Below, in pieces: positions 7,603-16,461 of a stretch of DNA of 51,281 nucleotides. The position numbers and the translations under genes are program-made. Numbering within the stretch: position 1 is the stretch's first letter; each line of letters starts with the position of its first letter. Origin of the DNA: Clostridiales bacterium (GTDB lineage: Bacteria > Bacillota > Clostridia > Saccharofermentanales > Saccharofermentanaceae); the NCBI GenBank assembly GCA_017428155.1, contig JAFRRJ010000064.1:1-51281 (forward strand). Direction: 5' to 3'. The notes below the pieces were generated by a model. The model saw only the letters and a list, made by a program, of their open reading frames with translations. It was not told the origin of the DNA and ran no database searches.

Positions 7603-8736
7603 TCAGTGATTTAATATCAGATACAAAGCGAAAAGCACCGCGAGCATTACAATATTGATCACTGTAAAGTTAAGAAGATAGTTTCCCTGCTTGCTCTTAT
7701 CTTCAAGTGACTTCGAATAAGCGGAATGGAATCTGTAAGTGATAAGGCTCGCCATGCTCGCGATCAGCGTTCCGAGGCCGCCGAGATTCGTACCGATTAT
7801 AAGCGACTCGCCGTCCGCTGTGAATGCGGAAAGGAGCATTGCTGCAGGAACGTTGCTAATAATCTGAGACGAGAGCACCGCGGCAGGAACAGGATAACCT
7901 GATACCAGACCTGACAGGGCATTTGTTATTGTATCGATGCGTCCGATATTTCCTATAAGTACGAAGAAGAATACGAACGTCAGTAGAAGATTGTAGTCAG
8001 CCTTGATGAATGCTTTGCGGTCCATAATGATCATCGCAGCGACTGTCACAATAAGAGAGATCAGGAAATGGACTATGCCGATGACCGTCAGAATATTCAG
8101 GACAAACAGCACAAAATAGATAACCAGCTTTACCGCTGAGAGTTTCCCTGTTTCCCTTCTGCCGTTTACGGGAAGTTCCGATGATCCTTTAATGAGAATA
8201 AACGTCAGTGCAATGATCAGGACAAGAGACATCAACGAATAAGGGAGCATCAGAAACAGGAATCTTGTGAGCGGGACTTTATAGGTGTCGTAGAGATAAA
8301 GGTTTTGCGGATTTCCGATCGGAGTAAGCATGCTTCCGAGATTAGCTGCAACAGTCATGATAATCAGGGTATACATGAGCTTTCTGTTCTCACCGAAAGG
8401 AGCAAGTACCATTATCGCAAAAGGCACAAGTGTAACAAGTGACACGTCGTTGGTAAGGAACATGCTTAAGAAGAATGAAAGAAGCGACATAAGAAGACTT
8501 ATGCCCCTGTATGTCCTGACACGGGAAAGCAGTTTATTCGTAAGGATATCGAATGTGCCAATATGGCCTAACGCCCCTACTATGAGCATCAGGCTGAAAA
8601 GAATTGCAAGGACTCTTACATTTATGTAGTCAGCATACTTCATATCAGGCTTTACAAAAAAGCATGATATGAATGCGAGCAGACCCGATATATAAAGGAT
8701 TGCATTGTTTTTGATACTGATGATTATCTTCTGCAT
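7603..8736 (-). CDS. SLC13/ArsB-NhaD-type anion permease
   Basis: A 377-residue inner-membrane transporter of the ion-transporter superfamily (CitMHS/DASS/ArsB-like), with about ten or eleven hydrophobic helices over its whole length. The signatures LTNDVSLVTLVPFA and the paired GSMLTPIGNPQNLYLYD (about residues 130-147) match the SNT-type ion and substrate motifs of dicarboxylate/citrate/NhaD carriers. The start has AGGAG 6 nt upstream. It stands alone between the repeat arrays and a minus-strand terminator, so it is probably monocistronic. The substrate (dicarboxylate, citrate, arsenite or sodium/proton) cannot be decided here. Confidence 0.8.
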   Translation of the reverse strand: MQKIIISIKNNAILYISGLLAFISCFFVKPDMKYADYINVRVLAILFSLMLIVGALGHIGTFDILTNKLLSRVRTYRGISLLMSLLSFFLSMFLTNDVSLVTLVPFAIMVLAPFGENRKLMYTLIIMTVAANLGSMLTPIGNPQNLYLYDTYKVPLTRFLFLMLPYSLMSLVLIIALTFILIKGSSELPVNGRRETGKLSAVKLVIYFVLFVLNILTVIGIVHFLISLIVTVAAMIIMDRKAFIKADYNLLLTFVFFFVLIGNIGRIDTITNALSGLVSGYPVPAAVLSSQIISNVPAAMLLSAFTADGESLIIGTNLGGLGTLIASMASLITYRFHSAYSKSLEDKSKQGNYLLNFTVINIVMLAVLFALYLILNH

Positions 8737-8811
8737 AAAATACTCCTGACTAACGGTAGATTTTACACCATATCAGGAATAATAAAACACAAAAACAGCT
8801 TTCTATATGCA

Positions 8812-8840
8812 TAATAAAAGCCCGGAAACTTTCCGGGCTC
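8812..8840 (-). terminator. Terminator of the zinc-ribbon gene
   Basis: Read on the minus strand, AGCCCGGAAA pairs with TTTCCGGGCT around a short loop, followed by TTTTATT. It lies between the zinc-ribbon gene and the downstream permease gene. Confidence 0.8.
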
Positions 8841-8875
8841 TATTACATAATTACTGTCGGATCTTAAGATCTTTA

Positions 8876-9571
8876 TCAGAGCAATGCGATTGCTTCGTCG
8901 ATCGTCTGAGCTTTGTCTTCTTTAAGGATCTTTATGATCGCATCAACCTGGAGCGAAGTACGGTACGGCTCGGGAACAAAACGCTCATACTTGCGCATTC
9001 TGTTGATGTTGTCCTGATAGATGTCGATCATCTTCTGATTCTTCAATCCCGCTCTGTACTTCTCTGTGATCTGCATATTCATGAATTCGGCATTGCTGTT
9101 GAATGCATTCTGCTTGCTCTTAGAGATCTTGATTCCGATTACGATGATAAGAACAGCAACGATAATTCCGACAAAGAGACCGCCATATGTATCACCGAGT
9201 AACCTTGATGATACCCGCTCTGCAGATCTTGAAGTGGTCACGATCGTTTCAAGTGACGAAAAAGTGATAATAATCGAAAGTATATAAATGATCGTGTATG
9301 CAGCAACAGCTCCGATGATGAACGGCCAGAAGTATCTGATAAATGATCTCTTCTTATAATCACTGCTGTCATACATCGGGAATTCACTCTGAGGCTTGAT
9401 CATCCTCTTGAGCTCCTCATTCTCGCTCAAAAGAGTCCTGTACTCTTCGAGATCCTTGATCCTCTCGTCCTTCTCTGACTGCCTTACGGCATTAACCACC
9501 GGTGTTCCGCATCTTGTGCAAACCAGATCGCCCTCTGTCATTGGTGCTGCGCATTTTCTGCAATAAACCAT
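8876..9571 (-). CDS. zinc-ribbon membrane protein with coiled coil
   Basis: A 231-residue protein of no assigned function. The N-terminal zinc ribbon has two CxxC pairs (CRKC and CTRC, residues 4-22). A charged heptad-like stretch follows (about 30-58, EKDERIKDLEEYRTLLSEN). Two transmembrane segments (about 75-98 and 120-138) lead to a soluble helical C-terminus. AAGGAGG precedes the ATG. It is the last gene of the minus-strand block that includes the c-di-GMP and cAMP enzymes, separated from them by a terminator, so co-transcription is uncertain. Confidence 0.75.
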   Translation of the reverse strand: MVYCRKCAAPMTEGDLVCTRCGTPVVNAVRQSEKDERIKDLEEYRTLLSENEELKRMIKPQSEFPMYDSSDYKKRSFIRYFWPFIIGAVAAYTIIYILSIIITFSSLETIVTTSRSAERVSSRLLGDTYGGLFVGIIVAVLIIVIGIKISKSKQNAFNSNAEFMNMQITEKYRAGLKNQKMIDIYQDNINRMRKYERFVPEPYRTSLQVDAIIKILKEDKAQTIDEAIALL

Positions 9572-9609
9572 GATCTTCCTCCTTAGATAAATCTACCCTT
9601 ATTTCTTTG

Positions 9610-9636
9610 AAAAAACCTGTGTTTTATAAACACAGG
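9610..9636 (-). terminator. Terminator of the MBL-GAF-GGDEF gene
   Basis: On the minus strand, CCTGTGTTT and AAACACAGG form a 9-bp stem with a 3-nt loop, followed immediately by TTTTTT. Confidence 0.85.
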
Positions 9637-9687
9637 CCTTTACCATGAAATAATAATACAATACTAAATTAATTTTTACAAAGGTTT

Positions 9688-11400
9688 TTACTCCCAGCAG
9701 ACTTTATTTCTTCCGGTTTCTTTTGCGGTATAGAGTTTCTCGTCTGCTGCACTGACATTTTCCTCTATTGTTTTTGAAGGCTCGAAAACAGCACACCCGA
9801 AACTCATCGTGCATTTCAGAGTATTTCCGTCAGCTTCGAACTCTGACTCCATGAGCTTGGTCCTTATCTCTTCAGCCTTCTTAACAGCCCCTTCAAGACC
9901 GGTGTCACGCATTATCATGATGAACTCCTCACCGCCCCATCTGTAAACGCCGTCCTTCTCTGCGCAGAAGGATTCGAGGAGTTGGGCCGTGAATCTAAGG
10001 ACATCATCGCCGGCATTATGACCGTATGTATCGTTGACATTCTTGAACTTGTCAATATCGCAGATGAACAGTGACATTACCTTGCCGGATGCCGGTATCA
10101 GATAATCCTTGTATCTGTTGCCGAAGTCATAATAAAAGCCCATTCTGTTCTTAAGGCCCGTGAGCTTGTCATGATGTGAATCTTCAAGGAATGTCTCGGA
10201 CTCCAATGCGATGCCGCAGACCAGAGCCGCAAGAGATAACTTCTTGGGGTCCGTCTCATCATCAAAGCCGTGCTCATCATTCTTGTTAATAAGCTGCAGG
10301 GCTCCGATGAAGTTACCGTTAACATCCGCAACGGGAAGGACCAGAATAGACTTTGTCTTATAGCCTGTCTGAGCATCGATCTCGCGGTTGAAGTCCGGAT
10401 CGTTATAAGGATCGTTCGTAATGATCGTTTCCTGAAGTCTTAATGCCTTGCCTACAAGACCCGTATCATCAGGGATAACGATCTTGTCAACGCCGGTTGC
10501 GGACATAGTCCAGATCTGACCCTTTCTCTTGTCCCACTTCCAGAAGCTTGCCCTGTCGGCATCAACGATAGTCTTGGAAAGCCCGGTAAGATATGAGAAC
10601 AGAAGATTATGATCCTTGCTGTCGTTCATGCACATGTCTCTGTAAAGACTGTTCGTGATATCGAAAATACCACTCAGCATTCTTCCGTTATCTTCCATAG
10701 TAGCCCCTCCGAGTTCAAGCGGTGCAAGCTCCGCACCGGTATCCTCCATGACCTGAAGTATCCTCTTCTCATCATCCATATGCATGAGGTAAACGTGAAT
10801 ACCGGAATCGACCATTTCCTTGATCCTGTCAGCCATATCAGTGCAATACAGGTGTACAGGTGATTTATAAGCGGACATCTCGCAATAGAAATAGGTATCC
10901 TTTTTGAGATATTTCTCGAACGGGATCAATGTATTGGTATCTCCCGTATAGACGACATTATTGCCGTCTATATTGAGACAATAGCCATAGCATTTGCCGG
11001 CAAGTTCTTCTGTGTGTGAAGTAGGTATTGAACAGACAAACCAATCCTTATCAAGGTCTTCAACAGAGATCAGGTCATACCACGAGGAGCTGCAGCCTTC
11101 GATCCTTGAGATCAGATAGAAAAGATCTGCTTCAACGTCTTTGGAAGGCGCTACGATCGTGATGGGAGTCTTAACTGTAAACTCCAAAAGGTCAATGAGC
11201 ATCCCTATGCCGCCGACATGGTCTCCGTGGGTATGGGTTACAAGAACATATACATGGTCAAACATAGCCATGTTCTTGTCGTTGAGTCTCATAAAGGAAC
11301 TCATAGGACAGTCGATCAGGACCAGTTCATCATTTCTTATGAAATATGCGCTGTTATGCTCGTCCGTAAACGCAGAACCTCTTCCGAGAAATCTCAGCAT
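9688..11400 (-). CDS. MBL-fold / GAF / GGDEF fusion, predicted diguanylate cyclase
   Basis: A 570-residue cytoplasmic signalling protein with three domains. Residues ~1-240 are a metallo-beta-lactamase fold with the metal motif THTHGDHVGG, resembling RNase Z/phosphodiesterase-type MBLs. Residues ~265-400 are a GAF sensor domain. Residues ~410-570 are a GGDEF domain whose active site reads RWGGEEF, so c-di-GMP synthesis is expected. The position of the product-inhibition I-site (RxxD) reads AEKD, so feedback inhibition is probably absent. The ATG at 11400 is chosen because AGGAGG lies just upstream; a longer frame from 11445 would run through a palindrome. It lies downstream of the CHASE2 adenylate cyclase on the same strand. 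The MBL domain could be a hydrolase or a degenerate sensor; the intact metal motif favours activity. Confidence 0.88.
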   Translation of the reverse strand: MLRFLGRGSAFTDEHNSAYFIRNDELVLIDCPMSSFMRLNDKNMAMFDHVYVLVTHTHGDHVGGIGMLIDLLEFTVKTPITIVAPSKDVEADLFYLISRIEGCSSSWYDLISVEDLDKDWFVCSIPTSHTEELAGKCYGYCLNIDGNNVVYTGDTNTLIPFEKYLKKDTYFYCEMSAYKSPVHLYCTDMADRIKEMVDSGIHVYLMHMDDEKRILQVMEDTGAELAPLELGGATMEDNGRMLSGIFDITNSLYRDMCMNDSKDHNLLFSYLTGLSKTIVDADRASFWKWDKRKGQIWTMSATGVDKIVIPDDTGLVGKALRLQETIITNDPYNDPDFNREIDAQTGYKTKSILVLPVADVNGNFIGALQLINKNDEHGFDDETDPKKLSLAALVCGIALESETFLEDSHHDKLTGLKNRMGFYYDFGNRYKDYLIPASGKVMSLFICDIDKFKNVNDTYGHNAGDDVLRFTAQLLESFCAEKDGVYRWGGEEFIMIMRDTGLEGAVKKAEEIRTKLMESEFEADGNTLKCTMSFGCAVFEPSKTIEENVSAADEKLYTAKETGRNKVCWE

Positions 11401-11412
11401 ATTCACTCCTCC

Positions 11413-11442
11413 TTTTTTGACGGAGTCAGACTCCGTCAAAAA
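11413..11442. promoter_or_regulatory. Perfect palindrome just before the MBL-GAF-GGDEF start
   Basis: GACGGAGTCAGACTCCGTC (11419-11437), flanked by T6 and A5, forms a perfect inverted repeat of about 14 bp per arm. It ends right at the Shine-Dalgarno of the gene below it. Neither strand has T-runs after the stem beyond the stem itself, so it is not a normal terminator. A protein operator or a leader hairpin are the likely options. Confidence 0.6.
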
Positions 11443-11532
11443 CACTTACTGACCCACTAAAACTATATCACAACTTACGTTTATCTTCTTGCCGCAGACC
11501 ATATGACGGAATCAGCCCCTGCCATAAAAACC

Positions 11533-13335
11533 TTACTTCTCATCAACCGGTCCTATCAGTCTCAATATTTCAAATCCGTCAGCCTTACCCTTGAGCTTGA
11601 TCGGGTGATCCAGAGGTTCGAACTTCATTCGTCCCTCAAGCCTGTCAGCGCAGGAACGGCTGATATAAACAGTTCCGCCGGGCGCGTTGGCCTCAAGTCT
11701 TGCAGACGTGTTGACCGTATCGCCGATGGCAGTATAGTCCATTCGTTTTTCGGAGCCCATGTTGCCGACGACTGCCGGTCCGTAGTTGATGCCGACACCG
11801 ACGTTAAGCTCTTCGCCGATTTCTTCCTTTAACTCGGCAGAGATCTTTTTCGCGCCCTCGACAATACCGAGAGCTGTGACTGCAGCATGGTAAACCGGAT
11901 CATCATCATCGATGGGTGCGCCCCAGAAAGCCATCATGGCGTCACCGACGAACTTGTCGACCGTACCCTTAGTGTTATCAACGCAAGCGCTTGCCATAGT
12001 CAGATATCTGTTAAGGATCTTAACTACCACCTCAGGTGCCAGTCTCTCTGACATCGTAGTGAAACCTCTGACATCAACGAAAAGCACGGCAATATCGACA
12101 GTCTTTCCGCCGAGTTTTAACGCATCCGTACCTTCCTTCAGGATCTCACCGACAATATTCGGCGCGACGTATCTCTCGAAAGTCTTAGTAACATTCTGTT
12201 TTGCTATGGCGGCGTTGATATAATTGCTTGCCACACATGCGACAAACAGGATAAAGAGGCCAACGGGTATCCACAGCGCATGAATGATGTATCCGGCCTC
12301 GAAGATCAGCATGGCTGCGCCTATTGCAAGACCTGCCAATACTGCAAATGCAGGTACGACGACGCGGAGTTTTCTATTGCTGCAGAAATAGAAGAAAGCA
12401 AAGCAGATAACGAAGAGTATCGCCAGCTGAAGAAAGTCTGAAGCTTCCCTCTTATATCTGCCGTCCAAAAGGCACTGCATGACATTTGCATGATATTCAA
12501 CACCATACATCATGCGTCCTCTGTCGATCGCAGTGATGAAAGCGTCCTGTAGACCGGAAGCATAAGGTCCGATAACGACGAGTTTGTCTGCAAAAAACTC
12601 CGGTTTGAATTCACCGTTGATAACGTCACTTAACGAGATATCATCGTAGAAATCTCCGGGCTGGGCAGAGAAAGGCACATAGAACCAGCCTCTTCCGTCC
12701 GTCGGGGGCATCTCAATATCAAAGCCGTGCTGCTGAGCATATATCCTTGCACCCTCATAAGGCATCGAGTAAACACGTTTGCCGTCAGGTTCAAGATACA
12801 GCGCCGAATGGCGGATAACGCCGTCCTCATCATACATCGTGTTCATGAAGCCCTGTGTTGTAGCATTCTTCAGCTCATCAAACGGCTCTATGTAGTCCAG
12901 CACCGCATAGTCATCTTCGTATATTGTTGATGCGGTCCCGAAAATCCTCTCGGTGCCGATCTTTGCCTCGGTAGCGACAACCACATTCAGTTCGCCCGCC
13001 GCAGATGCGAGTCTCGAATCTTTTTCTTTATCTGTCTCGCCATCGAAAAGAACGTCCATTACAACTACCGCAGGCTTATTATCAGGGTCAGATGCAAGCG
13101 CTTCAAGAACCCTGGCATAAACAGTTCTGTCCCAAGAATAATAAGGACCGAACTCATCAAAATCCTCATCGGTGATACCGATTACGATAATGTCGCCAGG
13201 CACATATACAGGCTGCTGGTATAAAGTGTCTTCAAGCCATAATTCAGGACTTCTGAAAACACCCAGACCGCAGAGCACCGTGATAACAAGTGCCCAGGAT
13301 AATGCTATCAATATTTCTTTAGTCCGCTTGTTCAT
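11533..13335 (-). CDS. CHASE2-domain class III adenylate cyclase
   Basis: A 600-residue membrane receptor cyclase. A transmembrane helix (about 8-26) leads into an extracytoplasmic CHASE2 sensor domain (about 30-300). Three clustered helices (about 305-370) follow, then a class III cyclase domain (about 395-590). Catalytic features are visible: metal Asp in LFVDVRGFTTMSE, second metal Asp and the adenine-selecting Lys in DKFVGDAMMAFWG, and DYTAIGDTVNTSARLE with the adenine-selecting Asp and the transition-state Asn/Arg. It should make cAMP from ATP in response to an external signal. The ribosome site is weak (GGGAACG). It follows two FecR-domain proteins on the same strand, a pairing that suggests they feed the CHASE2 sensor. 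Confidence 0.9.
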   Translation of the reverse strand: MNKRTKEILIALSWALVITVLCGLGVFRSPELWLEDTLYQQPVYVPGDIIVIGITDEDFDEFGPYYSWDRTVYARVLEALASDPDNKPAVVVMDVLFDGETDKEKDSRLASAAGELNVVVATEAKIGTERIFGTASTIYEDDYAVLDYIEPFDELKNATTQGFMNTMYDEDGVIRHSALYLEPDGKRVYSMPYEGARIYAQQHGFDIEMPPTDGRGWFYVPFSAQPGDFYDDISLSDVINGEFKPEFFADKLVVIGPYASGLQDAFITAIDRGRMMYGVEYHANVMQCLLDGRYKREASDFLQLAILFVICFAFFYFCSNRKLRVVVPAFAVLAGLAIGAAMLIFEAGYIIHALWIPVGLFILFVACVASNYINAAIAKQNVTKTFERYVAPNIVGEILKEGTDALKLGGKTVDIAVLFVDVRGFTTMSERLAPEVVVKILNRYLTMASACVDNTKGTVDKFVGDAMMAFWGAPIDDDDPVYHAAVTALGIVEGAKKISAELKEEIGEELNVGVGINYGPAVVGNMGSEKRMDYTAIGDTVNTSARLEANAPGGTVYISRSCADRLEGRMKFEPLDHPIKLKGKADGFEILRLIGPVDEK

Positions 13336-13486
13336 TTTTATTACGTTCCCAGATCATTAATCATTTCATCACGTGGAATAGTCCTTCGGAAATAAACCTT
13401 GACGTAAGACTTTATAAACAAAAAGTTCCATTTATTTATTGTAAACCGGCACGGTTTTGCTTAAGTCTTAATGCCTGACCATCATA

Positions 13487-14935
13487 TTAAGTTCTTCGTG
13501 TCTCAAAATACAGATATCCTGTAGCTCCGATATAAAAGTACGCTTTGCCTTCCGGATCATCGGCAGAAGCTGAAACCGACAATTCCATCCACCGTTCGTT
13601 ATAGTATCCGTAGTATGTGGCATCTTCGTTGTAGCAGATATACACCTTATGTCCGTCATACTCCTTGTTCCACCCGGCAGGAAGGGAAGAACATCCGGAC
13701 GGCATGGCAGGTTCAGAACTGCTTACCGTCGTCGGTGTCGGTGTGTTCGTCGGTGTATTTGTCGGTGTTGACGTCGGTGTGTTGGTCGGCGTAGATGTCG
13801 GTGACGGCGTCACAGTAGGTGTGTTCGTCGGCGTAGATGTCGGCGAAGGCGTCACAGTCGGTGTGTTCGTCGGTGTGTTTGTAGGTGTATTAGTCGGATT
13901 GAACGGAGCCTCAGGCACATCATATGGCGGTTCTGTCGGCGGCGCCGGCGTCACAGTAGGTGACGGCGTAGGCGTAGGAGGACGCGGCGTAGGCGAAGTC
14001 GGGCCCGGCGTCGGCGGATAAGGTGATACAGATGGTGTTGGTGACGGTGTAGGTGTCGACGGAGGCGGCGTCAAAGATTGCGCCGGCGGAGGTGTCGGTG
14101 TATCCAGAGGTTCAGGCGTCGGAGTGAGCTCGATCTCCTCACCTTCAGCTTCCCCGCTTACGATATCCTCTACAAGTTCCTTCAATGTCTCTTTGTCCCA
14201 GCCGGTATATTCGCATACCCTGTTCAGGAGTTCTTCGTTCTCTGCGATCAGCTGTACCGAGAAATCAGGGAGTTCTTCCTCTGTAATCTCATCAAGATAG
14301 AATTCTACTGTGTCGTGACTGTCTGTCGTATCTTTATAGAGGAATATTTTGATCCTCTGGCCTCCCTCTACTCTGGCGTGTTTTGTCTCACCGGTGGCGG
14401 GGTTTACTGCCGTAACTTCGACAGATCCGTCCGTTACGATAACCGAGTCTCTTCCATCTTTCTCATCGCGGTATATTATGCCGGATGTTCCTCTGATCCC
14501 GGCTGTCATTGTGGATGTCTTTATCTCTAATGTCTCGTCAGGCTTAAGCTTCTCGGTAACATTGAAGAAAACCGCACCTTTTGTGAGGTTCAATTCAAGC
14601 TGCTTGCCGTTCTTCTTGAATTCTGCGCGGCTGTTATTTTGCAGAGTGATTATTTTCGTGTCATCAAGACCTACAGAGGCAAGACCGTCAGAGCCGGTAT
14701 TAAGGGCATCTCCGGACTGGAATCTGATGTTGCCGGTTACGGGCTTTGTTCCTCCGCCCGAAGTCTCTATATTGACTGTGCCTTCGACATGAAGGAGTCT
14801 CATGGTATTTGCCAGATACCCTTTCCGCGCCACTGATATACAAATAACGACGGCTGCAACAACAGCCGCCGCTATAACACACATTATTATCTTATTCTTA
14901 CGGGTCAGTCTCCTGATCTTGCCGTATAAATCCAT
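13487..14935 (-). CDS. FecR-domain membrane protein with Thr/Pro repeat region (second copy)
   Basis: A 482-residue protein with a cytoplasmic basic N-terminus and one transmembrane helix (about 17-37). An extracytoplasmic FecR domain (about 45-190) contains the family motif STMTAGIRGTSG. A charged segment and a long low-complexity Thr/Pro/Ser region (about 255-405, many NTPT units) end in a ~75-residue C-terminal segment containing Cys and many Tyr/Trp. FecR domains are best known from iron signalling but here have no TonB or ECF sigma partner. The ATG at 14935 with AAGGCGG upstream is chosen over a TTG at 14962. It is a tandem paralogue of the next gene and lies upstream of the CHASE2 cyclase. 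Confidence 0.8.
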   Translation of the reverse strand: MDLYGKIRRLTRKNKIIMCVIAAAVVAAVVICISVARKGYLANTMRLLHVEGTVNIETSGGGTKPVTGNIRFQSGDALNTGSDGLASVGLDDTKIITLQNNSRAEFKKNGKQLELNLTKGAVFFNVTEKLKPDETLEIKTSTMTAGIRGTSGIIYRDEKDGRDSVIVTDGSVEVTAVNPATGETKHARVEGGQRIKIFLYKDTTDSHDTVEFYLDEITEEELPDFSVQLIAENEELLNRVCEYTGWDKETLKELVEDIVSGEAEGEEIELTPTPEPLDTPTPPPAQSLTPPPSTPTPSPTPSVSPYPPTPGPTSPTPRPPTPTPSPTVTPAPPTEPPYDVPEAPFNPTNTPTNTPTNTPTVTPSPTSTPTNTPTVTPSPTSTPTNTPTSTPTNTPTNTPTPTTVSSSEPAMPSGCSSLPAGWNKEYDGHKVYICYNEDATYYGYYNERWMELSVSASADDPEGKAYFYIGATGYLYFETRRT

Positions 14936-15007
14936 AAGTATCCGCCTTGTCCGATTAATCAATAGTTTTATTATATCAAATAACAGGACCTAAGGCTCTT
15001 ATGTTTT

Positions 15008-16234
15008 TCAGTTCGTGCCGCTGCCCGCACCATCTGCGGTTGATGAGTCTGTAGAAGGATCTGTCTGGGTAGCCTCCGTCGGAGTCGGGGTGTTTGTCGG
15101 CGTATTCGTCGGCGTATTAGTAGGGGTGTTGGTCGGCGTGTTAGTCGGTGTATTCGTCGGCGTGTTAGTAGGCGTGTTAGTAGGTGTCGACGACGGTGTA
15201 TTTGATACTTTAGGGGCCGGAGTAGGTGTATTGGTCACCTTAGGTGCTGGTGTATTTGTAGCCTTTGAAGCCGGTTTTGCTGTCGGCTTGGCAGTAGGCT
15301 TCTTGGAAGGCTTTTCCGTCGGCTTCGGAGTCGCAGTGTCAGCATCAGGTGCCGGGGTAGGAGTATCCTCCTGTATCTCTTCTTCCGGAGTCGGGGTCGG
15401 CTCTTCGGCCACTGCCTCTTCAGGTGTAGGTGTGGGATCTTCTTCGACAGGTTCTGTCTCGACGGGTTTATCAGAGACAATTGCCAGTAACTTCTGCATA
15501 TCCCAGCCTGTGTATTCGCATACCTTATTAAGGAGCTCCTCATTTTCCGTGATCATCTTAAGAGGAAGCGCAGGAATGTTCTCTTCAACTACGCTCTCGA
15601 TCTCAAACGATACGGTATTCTCTTCCCTGTCAGAATAGAGATATACAGTTAACTTCTCACCTGCACAGACTTCAGCATACTTTGTCTCACCTGTCTCGGG
15701 ATTTGTCGCGGTAATGATAACGGAACCATCGGTAACGATGATGGAATCCCTGCCTTCTTCATCGAAAAAGACATATCCGGAAGTACCCCTTATACCGGCA
15801 GTCATAGTTGAAGTCTTGATATCGAATGATTCATCGGAATTAAGAGGCTTTGTTACCTCAAAGAACAAAGCTCCCTTGGTAAGCTTAAGCTCCAGACGCT
15901 TATTCTGCTTCTTGAACTCAGCACTGCTGCTGGGCTGGAGAGTAACTATCTTGTCTTCATCAAGGCCTATGGAAGCCAGTCCGTTAGATAAAGTGGTGAT
16001 TGTCTCACCGGACTGGAATCTTGCATGGTTTCTGACGAATTTGTCTTTTCCGTTGGTATCAAAGACCTTTACGGATCCCTCAACGCGAAGGAGCCTCATA
16101 GATGTTGCCGTGTATCTGCTGTTCGCGAAAACAATACAGACCACAGCCGTCACTAATATAACAGCAGCTAAAACAGCAAGAATAATTATCTTATTCTTGC
16201 GTGGCAAATAGGTGAGTCCATCAAAGAATCCCAT
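15008..16234 (-). CDS. FecR-domain membrane protein with Thr/Pro repeat tail (first copy)
   Basis: A 408-residue protein with the same plan as its neighbour: short basic N-terminus with PRKNKIIIL, one transmembrane helix (about 18-38), a FecR domain (about 48-195, again with STMTAGIRGTSG), an acidic PTPEE segment, a Lys/Pro stretch, and a C-terminal run of NTPT repeats (at least seven). The two FecR domains are clearly paralogous over their whole length. The ATG at 16234 with AGGAAGG 7 nt before it is preferred to 16252. The repeat-rich tail probably spans the cell wall. This is the first gene of the minus-strand signalling block. Confidence 0.8.
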   Translation of the reverse strand: MGFFDGLTYLPRKNKIIILAVLAAVILVTAVVCIVFANSRYTATSMRLLRVEGSVKVFDTNGKDKFVRNHARFQSGETITTLSNGLASIGLDEDKIVTLQPSSSAEFKKQNKRLELKLTKGALFFEVTKPLNSDESFDIKTSTMTAGIRGTSGYVFFDEEGRDSIIVTDGSVIITATNPETGETKYAEVCAGEKLTVYLYSDREENTVSFEIESVVEENIPALPLKMITENEELLNKVCEYTGWDMQKLLAIVSDKPVETEPVEEDPTPTPEEAVAEEPTPTPEEEIQEDTPTPAPDADTATPKPTEKPSKKPTAKPTAKPASKATNTPAPKVTNTPTPAPKVSNTPSSTPTNTPTNTPTNTPTNTPTNTPTNTPTNTPTNTPTPTEATQTDPSTDSSTADGAGSGTN

Positions 16235-16331
16235 AACTTCAGCCTTCCTCATTCGCGTTTTTGCAATTTAATATTTTAGCACGGCTTAAGGATTACTGAA
16301 CATGTCAAATATATCAATAATATGGTGTCTA

Positions 16332-16439
16332 TTATTCTCCAGTTACCGCTAATTTGTCACCACAGAGGATATTATGCAGAATAGTATACCCCGTCTGAAC
16401 CGCTGAAATGATCAGCCCGGGTGCGGATGCTCCGAGCAT
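16332..16439 (-). pseudogene. possible gene remnant or 35-residue ORF
   Basis: A 35-codon frame starting ATGCTCGGAGC and ending GGAGAATAA reads as plausible protein: an LGASAPGLIISAVQTGYTI stretch resembles the C-terminal FAD-closing segment of phytoene-desaturase-like flavoproteins. There is no ribosome site and an upstream TAG closes the frame. It may be a decayed C-terminus. Weak call. Confidence 0.2.
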
Positions 16440-16461
16440 GACATTACCGGTTATTCCACAA

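Noticed and set aside
13665..15638. Plus-strand frames rich in GVFVGV repeats
   Set aside because: They are the antisense reading of the NTPT-coding repeats; no ribosome sites, and the FecR genes on the other strand are clear.
13487..16234. Iron-uptake signalling from FecR domains
   Set aside because: No TonB receptor, ECF sigma factor or siderophore gene nearby; the neighbours are nucleotide cyclases.
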